Below the pieces are notes generated by a model that saw nothing but the letters and a program-made list of their open reading frames with translations, ran no database searches and was not told where the DNA came from. Positions 26,878-37,703 of a stretch of 64,000 nt of DNA are shown one piece after another. Source of the stretch: Streptomyces sp. S.PB5 (GTDB lineage: Bacteria; Actinomycetota; Actinomycetes; Streptomycetales; Streptomycetaceae). The DNA is taken from the NCBI RefSeq assembly GCF_030403745.1, contig NZ_JAQMWP010000001.1, positions 558,001 through 622,000 on the forward strand, given 5' to 3'. Positions within the stretch are counted from its first letter, which is position 1, and every line of letters starts with the position of its first letter. A program made the position numbers and the translations under genes.

Positions 26878-27891
26878 GTGAGGTCCCATCGCCGCCTTGT
26901 ACCGTCCGGGTTCGACCGGGGCGCGTCCGCCGCGCTCTGCGTCCTGTCAGCCACAGCCGCGATCCTCGGAGCCGTACCGGCCTCGGCCGCGCCGCACGAC
27001 GACACCCGTGCCGAGGTGGACCGCCTCTACGAGGAGGCCGAGAAGGCCACCGAGGCCTACAACAAGGCCGACGAACGCGCCGACACCCTCCGCAAGGAGG
27101 TCTCCACCGCGCAGGACGGGATCGCCCGGCAGCAGGAGCGCATCAACTCCATGCGGGAAGAGCTCGGTTCGCTGGCCGGGGCCCAGTACCGCGCGGGCGG
27201 CCTCGATCCGTCCCTGGCGCTGCTGTTCTCCGAGGACCCGGACGACTACCTCGACAAGGCCGCCGCCCTGGACCGGATCAGCGCCCGCCAGGCCGGTGAG
27301 CTGAGGGACCTCCAGGAGGCGATGCGCGAGCTCACCCAGGAGCGGGTGGAGGCGGCCGGGAAACTCTCCGAGCTGGAGAAGAGCCGCAAGGCCGTCGCGA
27401 CCCACAAGCGGACCGTGGAGAGGAAGCTCGCCAAGGCGCGCGAGCTGCTCAACTCCCTGCCGTCCGAGGAGCGCGCCGCCTACGACCGGGCTTCCCGCGC
27501 CGGCCGCGAGGAGATGCCCGACCTCGGGAGCGCGATGCCGCCCAACGCCCGGGCCGGTGCCGCGGTCGCCGCCGCCCGTGCCGCGGTCGGCAAGCCGTAC
27601 GTCTGGGGCGCCATCGGCCCCTCCGGCTTCGACTGTTCGGGCCTGATGGTGTGGTCGTACCGCCAGGCCGGGGTCTCCCTGCCGCGCACCTCGCAGGGGC
27701 AGCGGTACGCCGGCCGGCAGGTGCCGCTCTCCCAGGCGCAGCCCGGTGACCTGGTCACCTACCGCTCCGACTCCAGCCATGTCGGGATGTACGTGGGCAA
27801 CGGCCAGGTGATCCACGCGCCCTATCCCGGCGCGCCCGTGCGCTACGACCCGGTGGGCATGATGCCGGGGGCGACGGTCACCAGGGTCTGA
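26878..27891 (+). CDS. Secreted NlpC/P60 peptidoglycan hydrolase (RipC-like), second copy
   Basis: Paralog of the preceding gene with the same plan: signal peptide (SAALCVLSATAAILGAVPASAA), coiled coil with the shared block VDRLYEEAEKATE and PDDYLDKAAALDRISARQ, and an NlpC/P60 domain with Cys253 in FDCSGLMVW and the His in SHVGMYVGNG. It has more Arg and fewer Lys than the first copy. Start GTG 26878 follows AAGGAG by 12 nt, a little long; GTG 26866 in the same frame overlaps that site. The tandem pair probably arose by duplication and may divide labour between growth and sporulation. Confidence 0.9.
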   Translation: MRSHRRLVPSGFDRGASAALCVLSATAAILGAVPASAAPHDDTRAEVDRLYEEAEKATEAYNKADERADTLRKEVSTAQDGIARQQERINSMREELGSLAGAQYRAGGLDPSLALLFSEDPDDYLDKAAALDRISARQAGELRDLQEAMRELTQERVEAAGKLSELEKSRKAVATHKRTVERKLAKARELLNSLPSEERAAYDRASRAGREEMPDLGSAMPPNARAGAAVAAARAAVGKPYVWGAIGPSGFDCSGLMVWSYRQAGVSLPRTSQGQRYAGRQVPLSQAQPGDLVTYRSDSSHVGMYVGNGQVIHAPYPGAPVRYDPVGMMPGATVTRV

Positions 27892-27923
27892 CCAACGCCT
27901 CCTCCCCGCCGTACGATCGTGAA

Positions 27924-29117
27924 ATGGCTGGTCGAAGGCGGGCGTCGCGGCACGGCGTCATAGCGTTGCTGTGCCTGCTGCTCGCCTCCCTCGTGGCCTG
28001 CGGTGGCCGGTCCGCCTCCGACACCGCCGCGGCCGATGTCCAGCGGCTCCTGGACCGCAGGTCCGCCGCCGTGCTCGACCGGGACGCGGCGGCCTTCCGG
28101 GAGACCGGTGACCTGGACTGGTTCGAGAACGCCCGGGGCGTGCCCTTCGCGGACTGGGCGTACCGGCTGACCGACCTGCGGCGCGACGGCGCCACGGCGA
28201 CCGCCGAGGCCGAGCTCAGCTACCGCATCCTGGGCTACGACAACGCCCCGGTCACCGTCGGCAGGACCCTCACCCTCGGCCTGGACGCGGGCGGGCAGTG
28301 GTACGTGGACACCGAGAAGCCCGCCGACAAGTCCGCCGAGCAGCTGTGGGACCAGGGCGCGGTGACCGTCGTGCGCGGCAGGCACAGCCTCGTCCTGGGC
28401 GCCGGGCAGCCGAGCGAGAAGCTGCACGCCTACGCCGACCTCGCGGACCGTGCCGTGCCGGCCGTGTCGGCGGCATGGGGCGGCGACTGGTCCGGGCATG
28501 TCGTGGTGCTCGTACCGACGTCCCTGGAGGGCATGGCGGGTCTGCTCGCGTCGCCCGCCTCCTCGTACCGCGGGATCGCCGCCGTCACCACCGGCGAGAC
28601 GGGCGCCCCGGCGAGCGCGCCCGCGGACCGGATCATCGTCAACCCCGATGCGTACGGCGTGCTCGGGAGCGTCGGCAAACAGGTCGTGCTCACCCACGAG
28701 GCCACCCATGTCGCCACCCGCGCCCACACCACGGCCGCCACGCCGCTGTGGCTGTCCGAGGGGTACGCGGACTTCGTCGGCTATCTCGGTTCCGGCCGTA
28801 CGCCCGGACAGGCGGCGCCCGAGCTGTCGGCGGCGGTGAGCGAGGGGCGGGTGCCGGAGGGGCTGCCCGGGGACGGGGACTTCGGCTTCAGCGGGAGCGC
28901 GGCCAAGCTCGCGCAGGCCTACGAGAGCGGCTGGATGGCCTGCCGGATGGTCGCGGAGCGGTGGGGCGAGGAGAAGCTGCGGGAGTTCTACAAGGCGGTG
29001 GGCGCGCACCGGCAGCGGGCCGGGGCGGTCGAGGACGCGCTGGAGCGGGTGCTGGGCACGGACCTGGACGACTTCACCGCCCAGTGGCGGGACCATCTCC
29101 GGGATCAGCTCGGCTGA
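27924..29117 (+). CDS. Lipoprotein with peptidase-MA-like zinc motif
   Basis: 397 residues. The signal peptide ends in lipobox SLVAC (Cys26). Residues ~40-130 form a small NTF2-like/unknown domain, and residues ~175-390 resemble gluzincin 'peptidase MA' proteins: HEATH (258-262) followed by WLSEGYADF supplies two His and a Glu as zinc ligands. It would be an outer-surface metallopeptidase, although some relatives are inactive. TACGAT lies exactly 6 nt before the ATG, with no ribosome site, suggesting leaderless expression. Its 3' end overlaps the convergent padR gene by 44 nt. Confidence 0.85.
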   Translation: MAGRRRASRHGVIALLCLLLASLVACGGRSASDTAAADVQRLLDRRSAAVLDRDAAAFRETGDLDWFENARGVPFADWAYRLTDLRRDGATATAEAELSYRILGYDNAPVTVGRTLTLGLDAGGQWYVDTEKPADKSAEQLWDQGAVTVVRGRHSLVLGAGQPSEKLHAYADLADRAVPAVSAAWGGDWSGHVVVLVPTSLEGMAGLLASPASSYRGIAAVTTGETGAPASAPADRIIVNPDAYGVLGSVGKQVVLTHEATHVATRAHTTAATPLWLSEGYADFVGYLGSGRTPGQAAPELSAAVSEGRVPEGLPGDGDFGFSGSAAKLAQAYESGWMACRMVAERWGEEKLREFYKAVGAHRQRAGAVEDALERVLGTDLDDFTAQWRDHLRDQLG

Positions 29118-29631
29118 GCCGCTCTATGGCTTCTTCGAGCCAGGTGCGCTCCGCCTCGCCGGTCGCGCGGGCGACCCGCAGCATGCCCGCCCGGAACAGG
29201 TCGTCCGTCTCCTCCGCACGGACCGGCTCGCCCCCGTCGTAGAAGAAGCTCGTGGGGGTGTTCAGGAACTCCAGGCGGCGGCGGAGCACGGCGGCCTGCT
29301 CGTCCGGGTCCGGCAGGTGGCGCAGGAACGACAGGACCGTGTTGAAGCGGACCTGGTCGGTGATCTCGGCCTGTCTGGGGTGGCGCAGGCGTTCCAGCAG
29401 GTCCTCGCGGCCCTCGGCGGTGAGGGAGAGGATGCGGCGGGGGGCGGCGCTCGCGCCGGGTTCCTCGTGCTGGTCGAGCTTGCCGGACTTGATGAGACGG
29501 GTGATCGCCGGGTAGAGGGCGCCGTCGCTGACCGGGCGGACATGGCCGCTGAGGGCCTTGATGCGTTCCTTCAACTCGTAGCCGTGCAGGGGCTCTTCGG
29601 CCAGGAAGCCCAGGATCGACAGCTCCAGCAC
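29074..29631 (-). CDS. PadR-family transcriptional regulator
   Basis: 185 residues: a winged-helix domain with the PadR signature (LELSILGFLAEEPLHGYELKERI in part, GALYPAITRL) and a C-terminal helical dimerisation part. GTG 29631 has GGAGG about 8 nt upstream. It diverges from the MATE exporter, the usual arrangement in which a PadR repressor controls a neighbouring drug exporter and itself. A repeated sequence in the 114-bp intergenic region is the likely operator. Confidence 0.92.
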   Translation of the reverse strand: MLELSILGFLAEEPLHGYELKERIKALSGHVRPVSDGALYPAITRLIKSGKLDQHEEPGASAAPRRILSLTAEGREDLLERLRHPRQAEITDQVRFNTVLSFLRHLPDPDEQAAVLRRRLEFLNTPTSFFYDGGEPVRAEETDDLFRAGMLRVARATGEAERTWLEEAIERLSRADPGDGPATGR

Positions 29632-29686
29632 TCCGGTTTCCTCCTTGTTCCCCTTGCGGGCGTCGTGAGGACATGCTATCTCTTAT

Positions 29687-29728
29687 CGAGCTACCTCGTT
29701 TCGATGTAGCTCTGATCGAGGTAGCTCG
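29687..29728. promoter_or_regulatory. Putative PadR operator between padR and MATE genes
   Basis: CGAGCTACCTCG (29687-29698) and its exact complement CGAGGTAGCTCG (29717-29728) flank a third, imperfect half-site TCGATGTAGCTC (29701-29712). The region is AT-richer than its surroundings and lies between the divergent starts. Confidence 0.6.
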
Positions 29729-29745
29729 AGTCGAGGGGGTCGCTC

Positions 29746-31053
29746 GTGTGTGCGGACAGTCATCGTCGGCGGCTCATAGCCCTCGCCCACCCCGTGTACT
29801 TCTCGCTCCTCGCCTCCGTCGCCGCCGGGATCATCAACACCGTCTGGGTCTCCCGGCTCGGCGGCCCGGCCGTGGCCGCCGTCGCGGTGGCGACCAACAC
29901 AGAGAACGTGCTCCTCGGCGTGGCGCTGGTCTTCGGCTCCGGTACGACCGTGCTGGTCGCGCACGCCCGGGGCGCCCGGGACCCGGGGGCGCTACGGGCT
30001 GCCGTACGCGGGGGCTGGGCGGTGTTCGGGGCGGTCACGCCGGTGGTGGTCGCCGCCGGGTTCCTGCTGCGGGAGCCGCTCGCCCGGCTGGTCCTCGGCG
30101 GGGGCGCGGCGCTGCCGCTCGCCGTGGGGTACTTCGCGATCTCGATGCCTGGCATCGCCGTGTTCTTCGCCCAGCAGCTGGTCGACGGCATCCTCAAGGG
30201 CGCCGGGGACACGAGGACCCCGATGCGGCTCGCCCTCCTCGCCAACGGCCTGATCCTGGTCTGCGACCCGTTCCTCATCCACCTCTACGGCGTCCGGGGT
30301 GCCGCCGCCTCGACGGTGCTGTGCCGGTGCGTGGCGCTGGGGGCGGGTCTGGTGGCGCTGCGGCGCAACGCCCTGCTGCGCAGCGCCGCCGGGCCCGGGG
30401 TCGCCTTCTGGCGTACGCTGCGCACCGGGCTGCCCATGGCCGCCGACTTCACCGTGCGGCAGGGCGGGGCGCTGGTCCTGGTCGCGATCGTGGCGCGGCT
30501 CGGGGTGACGGCGGTGGCGGCGTACTCGATCGCGTACAAGGTCATGTACGTGGCCACGATGGGCTTCTACGCCGTCCGGCAGGCCGCTTCCATCCACACC
30601 GCGCATCTGCTGGGCGCCGGACGCGACGAGCGGCGGGCGATCGGGCGGCAGGCGGTGCTGGTCTCCGGAGGGTTCGGACTTGCGGCGGCTGTCCTGCTGG
30701 CCGCGGCCGCCCCCTGGATCATGGCCGCCTTCGGCGCCGGACCCGGCGTCGCCCACGACGGCGTGCTCTTCCTGCGCTGTGTCGGGCCCTACCTGCTGCT
30801 CATGGCCTGCTTCATCGCCCTCGGCGGGGTCTTCGAGGGCAGCGGGGGAGCACCGGTGCTGCTGCGGGTGACGCTGCTCGGGACGGCGCTCCAGCTGCCG
30901 CTGGCGTACGGGCTGTCGGGGCTGGGGCTGCCGGGGGTGTGCCTGGCGCTGGCGCTGGCCATGGCGGTGCAGTGCGCGGTGGTCGGTGCGGTGTTTCTCA
31001 GAGCCAGGCGTCAGGAGGAGACCGAGGACTTGGTGGCGCGGGCTTCGGTCTGA
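29746..31053 (+). CDS. MATE-family efflux transporter
   Basis: 435 residues with twelve predicted membrane helices and the internal two-fold repeat of multidrug and toxic compound extrusion proteins (GGPAVAAVAVATN near the start; GDTRTPMRLALLANGLILVCDP typical of helix 5-6). It likely exports a cationic or lipophilic compound using H+ or Na+. The GTG at 29746 follows GAGGGGG by 8 nt. Control by the divergent PadR regulator is likely. The substrate cannot be read from sequence. Confidence 0.9.
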   Translation: MCADSHRRRLIALAHPVYFSLLASVAAGIINTVWVSRLGGPAVAAVAVATNTENVLLGVALVFGSGTTVLVAHARGARDPGALRAAVRGGWAVFGAVTPVVVAAGFLLREPLARLVLGGGAALPLAVGYFAISMPGIAVFFAQQLVDGILKGAGDTRTPMRLALLANGLILVCDPFLIHLYGVRGAAASTVLCRCVALGAGLVALRRNALLRSAAGPGVAFWRTLRTGLPMAADFTVRQGGALVLVAIVARLGVTAVAAYSIAYKVMYVATMGFYAVRQAASIHTAHLLGAGRDERRAIGRQAVLVSGGFGLAAAVLLAAAAPWIMAAFGAGPGVAHDGVLFLRCVGPYLLLMACFIALGGVFEGSGGAPVLLRVTLLGTALQLPLAYGLSGLGLPGVCLALALAMAVQCAVVGAVFLRARRQEETEDLVARASV

Positions 31054-31354
31054 GGGGCGGCGATGTCCCGGGCCGGGGCGGCGCCGTCGAACGCCGTTTC
31101 CGCGGGGCGCCCGGTGGGTTTCCTGCGGCGGGCTCCGTCGGAGGGGGCGCCGGGGAGGAGGCCGCAGCCGCCGGCTCAGGGGCCGTGGGCCGGGGCCCGC
31201 GTCCAGTAGCGGCGGCGGCCGGAACCTCGCGCGTCACGGGGCCGCGGCCGTCGGACAGGCGGGTCACGTCCGCCGCGCGGACCGGGACTTCGCGGGGCCT
31301 CGGAGGGGCGGCCCTCGTGGCGGGGCGGGTTGCGCCGGCGAGAAGCGGCCCGCG
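31054..31354. other. Intergenic region, 301 bp, no gene seen
   Basis: Very GC-rich spacer between the convergent MATE and GT87 genes. Open frames on both strands are low-complexity Pro/Ala/Arg/Gly runs with no start signals. No clear hairpin terminator was identified. Confidence 0.5.
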
Positions 31355-32596
31355 TCAGGAGGAGACCGAGGTCTCCTCATCGGCGGTGAGGTTGGTCTGG
31401 ACGGGCAGCGGCTTCTCCGGCTCGGCGGTCACCGTCGAGCGCCAGAGGTTCACCGCCGCCAGGACGGTCGCCGCGACCAGCAGGCCGTTGCGGAGGAAGA
31501 GCAGGGTGACGCCGAGGCCGTCGCTCGCGACGACGTTGCCGAAGTAGATCGGGAACTCCAGGACCGTCACGAAGGAGGCGACCAGGACGATCAGGGCGGG
31601 TCCTGTCATTCGCCCGGCGCGGAAGCACAGGCAGACAGCGGCCAGGCCGATCAGCCAGACCATGTACTGAGGGCTGATCACGCGGCTGGTGGTGGTGAAC
31701 AGGAGGACCGCCACGAAGGCCGCGTCGGCGGCGGTGTGCGCCTGGAACCTCGTCGCCCTCAGCCGCCACAGCAGCAGCCAGCCGAAGGCGATGCCGGTGA
31801 GGGCGAGGGCGGCCGTGCTGACGATGTTCACCCAGGGGCCGAGGAACTCCACCGACCCGTAGTTGAGCAGCACCTGGCCGTCCCAGCCGTACTGCCGGGC
31901 GACATGGAAGACGAGCGAGCCCAGCGACTCCACCTCGGTGCCCCGGTCCGCCTGGAAGGTCAGGAAGGCGAACGCGCCGGGCATGGTCACCGCGAACAGG
32001 GCCGCGAGGCCGGCCGCCGTCACCGCCGCCGCCATCCAGGTGCTCCTCCTGCGGACGGCGACCAGGAGCAGCACCGGCCACACCTTGAGCATCGCCCCGA
32101 AGCCGATGAGGGTGCCCGCCACCCGGGGGTGGCGTGCGCCGGCGAGGAGGGCGGCCACCGCGACGGCGGTCACCATCACGTCGTAGCGGGCGTACACGGT
32201 CGGTCCCAGCAGCGGGACGCCCACCACCCACACCCAGGCGCCGCGCAGCGAGCTGCCGGGGCGCAGGCCCGTGTACAGGAGCATGCAGAGGACGGCCAGG
32301 TCGGCGAGGAAGGCGAGGACGAAGAAGGCGGTCGCGTACTGCAGGAACGACAGCAGCGCGGGGGAGAGGATCGCGAGGGCGGCGGCCGGCGGGTACTGCC
32401 AGGTGACGTCGTCCTGCGGGAACGTTCCGGTGCGCAGGACGTCGTACCAGCCCTGGTAGATCACCGAGACGTCGCTCGTGACGTCCGGGCCCGGGAAGAC
32501 GAACACCTTCAGGACGAACAGGAGCAGCAGCAGCCTCGTCAGACCCCAGGCCACCAGCAGTCCGGCCGGAGACCGCCTCGCACCCGCAATGTCCAC
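31355..32596 (-). CDS. GT87-family polyprenyl-phosphate-mannose mannosyltransferase-like membrane protein
   Basis: 413 residues, about ten membrane helices. Features of the GT-C fold GT87 family are seen: an early acidic loop (PGPDVTSDVSVIYQGWYDVLRTG) carrying the presumed catalytic Asp, and WQYPPAAALAIL. Relatives in mycobacteria (Rv2181, in the same neighbourhood) add alpha-1,2-mannose to lipomannan from polyprenyl-phosphate-mannose. Streptomyces also make lipomannan-like glycolipids and glycoproteins, so a similar role is likely. GTG start with AGGGG 6 nt upstream. Confidence 0.85.
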   Translation of the reverse strand: MDIAGARRSPAGLLVAWGLTRLLLLLFVLKVFVFPGPDVTSDVSVIYQGWYDVLRTGTFPQDDVTWQYPPAAALAILSPALLSFLQYATAFFVLAFLADLAVLCMLLYTGLRPGSSLRGAWVWVVGVPLLGPTVYARYDVMVTAVAVAALLAGARHPRVAGTLIGFGAMLKVWPVLLLVAVRRRSTWMAAAVTAAGLAALFAVTMPGAFAFLTFQADRGTEVESLGSLVFHVARQYGWDGQVLLNYGSVEFLGPWVNIVSTAALALTGIAFGWLLLWRLRATRFQAHTAADAAFVAVLLFTTTSRVISPQYMVWLIGLAAVCLCFRAGRMTGPALIVLVASFVTVLEFPIYFGNVVASDGLGVTLLFLRNGLLVAATVLAAVNLWRSTVTAEPEKPLPVQTNLTADEETSVSS

Positions 32597-32748
32597 CGGA
32601 GCCCCTGTTCGCGTGTTGCTGTCTTTGCCGACTTTGAGATGGCCATGATGTCCCGGCCTGCTGTGAGGTTGCCATAAACGCGGCCGCGACCGGCTGTGCG
32701 GGGGTCGTGGAGCAGCGGCGGGCCCGGCTTTGGATAGGGTCGGCGGCG

Positions 32749-33903
32749 ATGCGCACGACGATGTCCAAGACCCTGATCGTCACGAACGACTTCCCGCCCA
32801 GGCCAGGCGGTATTCAGGCGTTCCTGCACAACATGGCCCTGCGCCTGGATCCCGAGCGGCTCGTGGTCTATGCGTCGACCTGGAAGCGGGGCCGGGAGGG
32901 CGTAGAAGCCACGGCCGCCTTCGACGCCGAGCAGCCCTTCACCGTCGTACGCGACCGTACGACGATGCTGCTGCCGACGCCGGGCGTGACGCGTACGGCC
33001 ACCGGACTGCTGCGGGAGCACGGCTGTACGTCGGTGTGGTTCGGGGCGGCCGCGCCGCTGGGGCTGATGGCGCCCGCCCTCAGGAAGGCGGGGGCCGAGC
33101 GGCTGGTGGCCACCACCCATGGGCACGAGACGGGGTGGGCCCAGCTGCCCGCCGCCCGGCAGTTGCTGCGGCGGATCGGGGAGGGCACGGACACCATCAC
33201 CTACCTCGGTGAGTACACGCGCTCGCGGATCGCGGGCGCGCTGACGCCGGAGGCGGCCTCGCGGATGGTGCAGCTGCCGCCGGGGGTGGACGAGAAGACC
33301 TTCCATCCCGGGTCGGGCGGCGATGTCGTGCGGGCCCGGCTCGGGCTGACCGACCGGCCGGTGGTCGTCTGTGTCTCGCGGCTCGTGCCGCGCAAGGGGC
33401 AGGACACGCTCATCCTGGCGATGCCGAGGATCCTGGCCGCTCAGCCGGACGCCGTGCTGCTGATCGTCGGCGGCGGTCCGTACGAGAAGGAGCTGCGGAA
33501 GCTGGCCCAGGAGACCCGGGTCGCGGACTCCGTGCGCTTCACCGGTTCCGTCCCCTGGTCCGAGCTGCCCGCGCACTACGGCGCCGGGGACGTCTTCGCC
33601 ATGCCGTGCCGGACCCGGCGGGGCGGGCTGGATGTCGAGGGGCTCGGGATCGTGTACCTGGAGGCCTCGGCGACCGGGCTGCCGGTCGTCTCCGGTGACT
33701 CGGGCGGGGCGCCCGACGCCGTCCTGGACGGTGAGACCGGGTGGGTCGTGCGGGGCGGTTCGCCGGAGGAGGCGGCCGAGCGGATCGTCGTACTCCTCGG
33801 GGACCCGGAACTGCGGAGCCGGATGGGGCAGCGGGGGCGGGAGTGGGTCGAGGAGAAGTGGCGGTGGGACCTGTTGGCGGAAAAGTTGAAGACGCTGCTA
33901 TAG
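32749..33903 (+). CDS. GT4 glycosyltransferase, PimB-like mannosyltransferase
   Basis: About 384 residues with the GT-B fold: N-terminal FPPRPGGIQAFLHN binding motif, C-terminal VCVSRLVPRKGQDTLI and the EGLGIVYLEASATGLPVV nucleotide-sugar motif. Position and sequence resemble mycobacterial PimB' (Rv2188c), which adds the second mannose to phosphatidylinositol mannoside on the cytoplasmic face using GDP-mannose. ATG 32749 is preferred: TAGGGT lies 8 nt before it with no ribosome site. ATG 32761 is also possible. It diverges from the GT87 gene. Confidence 0.88.
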   Translation: MRTTMSKTLIVTNDFPPRPGGIQAFLHNMALRLDPERLVVYASTWKRGREGVEATAAFDAEQPFTVVRDRTTMLLPTPGVTRTATGLLREHGCTSVWFGAAAPLGLMAPALRKAGAERLVATTHGHETGWAQLPAARQLLRRIGEGTDTITYLGEYTRSRIAGALTPEAASRMVQLPPGVDEKTFHPGSGGDVVRARLGLTDRPVVVCVSRLVPRKGQDTLILAMPRILAAQPDAVLLIVGGGPYEKELRKLAQETRVADSVRFTGSVPWSELPAHYGAGDVFAMPCRTRRGGLDVEGLGIVYLEASATGLPVVSGDSGGAPDAVLDGETGWVVRGGSPEEAAERIVVLLGDPELRSRMGQRGREWVEEKWRWDLLAEKLKTLL

Positions 33904-33909
33904 CCGGAC

Positions 33910-35573
<1,664 letters not shown>

Positions 35574-35592
35574 CGCTGTTTCAGAAGGCCTG

Positions 35593-37389
35593 CTACTTCT
35601 GGTAGATCGCCTCGATCTCGTCCGCGTAGTCCTTCGCCACCACGTTGCGCTTGAGCTTCAGGGACGGCGTCAGGTGGCCCGAGTCCTCCGTGAACTGGGA
35701 GGAGAGAATGCGGAACTTCCGCACCGATTCCGCCTTCGACACCGCGGCGTTGCCGTCGTCGATCGCCGCCTGGACCGCCGCGTTCAGGTCCGGATCGTCG
35801 ACCAGCGACGCCGCGGTGACACCCTCGGGCTTGCCGTGCTCGGCGGCCCAGCGGCCCAGGAACTCCTCGTCGATGGTGACCAGCGCGCCCACGAACGGCC
35901 GCCCGTCGCCCACCACCATGCACTCCGCGACCAGCGCGTGGGCGCGGATACGGTCCTCGATCACGGCCGGGGCGACGTTCTTGCCGCCCGCGGTGACGAT
36001 GATCTCCTTCTTGCGGCCGGTGATCCGCAGGTAGCCGTCCTCGTCGAGGGTGCCGATGTCACCCGTGTGGAACCAGCCGTCGGCCAGCGCCTCCTCGGTC
36101 GCGCCCGGGTTGTTCCAGTAGCCGGTGAACAGGTGCTCGCCGTGCAGCAGGACCTCGCCGTCGTCGGCGATGCGGACCACCGAGCCGGGCAGCGGCTGGC
36201 CGACCGTGCCGATCTTCTGCCGGTCCCAGGGGTTGAAGGCCGTGGCCGCACAGGACTCGGTCAGGCCGTAGCCCTCCAGGACCGTGAAGCCGATGCCGCG
36301 GAAGAAGTGACCGAGCCGCTCACCCAGCGGGGCGCCGCCGGAGATGGCGTACTCGCCCTTGCCGCCGAGGACCGCGCGCAGCTTGCTGTAGACCAGCTTG
36401 TCGAAGGCCTTGTGCTTGATCTTCAGACCGAGCGACGGGCCCGACGGGGTGTCCAGCGCCTTGCTGTACGCGATCGCGGTGTCCGCGGCCTTGTCGAAGA
36501 TCTTGCCCTTGCCGTCCGCCTGCGCCTTGGCACGCGCCGAGTTGTAGACCTTCTCGAAGACCCGCGGGACGCCCAGGATCAGGGTCGGGCGGAAGCTCGC
36601 GAGCTCGTCGGTGAGGTTCTTGATGTCCGGGACGGTGCCCAGCTTGATCGGCGCCATCATGGGCGCGACCTGCACCAGACGCCCGAAGACATGCGCGAGC
36701 GGGAGGAAGAGCAGCACCGAGCACTCACCGGTGCGGAAGAGCGGACGCAGCCGCTCCACGACGTTGCCGCACTCCGCGAAGAAGCTGCGGTGGGTCAGCA
36801 CACAGCCCTTGGGACGGCCGGTGGTGCCGGAGGTGTAGACGATGGTCGCCGGATCGTCGGCCTTGGCGAGCGAACTGCGCTCCTCGACGGCGGCGTCGGT
36901 GACGTCCTGCCCGAGCCTGCCCAGCTCCTCGACACCGCCGCCCTCGATCTGCCAGACGTGCTTCAGGGCGGGCAGCTGCTCGCGCACCGACTCGACGGCG
37001 GCCACATGGCCGTCCAGCTCGACGACGATCGCGGTGGCGCCCGAGTCGGAGAGGATCCACTGGACCTGCTCGGCGGAGCTGGTCTCGTACACCGGCACGG
37101 TGATCGCGCCCGCGCACCAGATCGCGAAGTCGAGCAGCGTCCACTCGTAGCGGGTGCGCGACATGAGGCCGACGCGGTCGCCGGGCTGGACACCGGAGGC
37201 GATGAGCCCCTTGGCGGCGGCGTGCACCTCCGCCAGGAAGGTCGTGGCGGTCACGTCCTGCCAGGCACCGCCCACCTTGCGGGCGATCACGGCGACGTCG
37301 GGATGCTGCGCGGCGTTTCTACGGACGATGTCCGTGAGGTTGCCGTCCGCAGGGACCTCGTACATGGCCGGAAGGCTGAACTCGCGCAA
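35593..37389 (-). CDS. Long-chain acyl-CoA synthetase (AMP-forming)
   Basis: 598 residues of the FadD15/ACSL type. The AMP-binding P-loop TIVYTSGTTGRPKG, the A5-type GYGLTESCA, the hinge WFHTGDIGTLDEDGYLRITGRKKE and the C-terminal lysine region are all present. Activates long-chain fatty acids to CoA esters for degradation or lipid synthesis. The start is a TTG at 37389 with AGGAG about 8 nt upstream; an internal ATG at codon 9 lacks one. The mycobacterial equivalent (Rv2187, fadD15) sits in the same neighbourhood beside pimB'. Confidence 0.93.
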   Translation of the reverse strand: MREFSLPAMYEVPADGNLTDIVRRNAAQHPDVAVIARKVGGAWQDVTATTFLAEVHAAAKGLIASGVQPGDRVGLMSRTRYEWTLLDFAIWCAGAITVPVYETSSAEQVQWILSDSGATAIVVELDGHVAAVESVREQLPALKHVWQIEGGGVEELGRLGQDVTDAAVEERSSLAKADDPATIVYTSGTTGRPKGCVLTHRSFFAECGNVVERLRPLFRTGECSVLLFLPLAHVFGRLVQVAPMMAPIKLGTVPDIKNLTDELASFRPTLILGVPRVFEKVYNSARAKAQADGKGKIFDKAADTAIAYSKALDTPSGPSLGLKIKHKAFDKLVYSKLRAVLGGKGEYAISGGAPLGERLGHFFRGIGFTVLEGYGLTESCAATAFNPWDRQKIGTVGQPLPGSVVRIADDGEVLLHGEHLFTGYWNNPGATEEALADGWFHTGDIGTLDEDGYLRITGRKKEIIVTAGGKNVAPAVIEDRIRAHALVAECMVVGDGRPFVGALVTIDEEFLGRWAAEHGKPEGVTAASLVDDPDLNAAVQAAIDDGNAAVSKAESVRKFRILSSQFTEDSGHLTPSLKLKRNVVAKDYADEIEAIYQK

Positions 37390-37703
37390 GACTGCTGCTC
37401 CTCATAGGGCGCCGGCGCCACGACGTTGTGCGATGCGACGGTGCGGTCCAAGGCTCGGGCAGGTGCTCGGGGCTCACGAGTGGTTTGTGGCCACTGGTTG
37501 AAATCCTGAGCACGACTGGACTGCCCGGACGTTACCCGCCGGTATGGCGTCTCCGACAGGGGGGTCCGGCGAGATGTTCGCTGCGTCACACGGATTGATG
37601 TCTCTTTCCGCGCACAGTAGTCGACCCATTTGATGACTAGCCAGTAACCGCAGGTCCCGTCGGCACTGTTCACGTATGCCGCACACGCCTACCCTTGATC
37701 GTC
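37390..37703. other. Divergent intergenic region, 314 bp
   Basis: Spacer between the divergent acyl-CoA synthetase and phosphoesterase genes, with an AT-richer core around 37590-37650. It should hold both promoters; only TACCCT (37690-37695), 8 nt before ATG 37704, is a recognisable element. Reading frames here lack coding character. Confidence 0.5.

Noticed and set aside
30998..31267. Minus-strand 89-codon frame between the MATE and GT87 genes
   Set aside because: Pro/Ala-rich low complexity with no start signal; treated as non-coding spacer.
37287..37673. 128-codon minus-strand frame in the acyl-CoA synthetase upstream region
   Set aside because: Overlaps the 5' end of the synthetase out of frame, Ser/Thr/Arg-rich, and codon third positions are not GC-biased.
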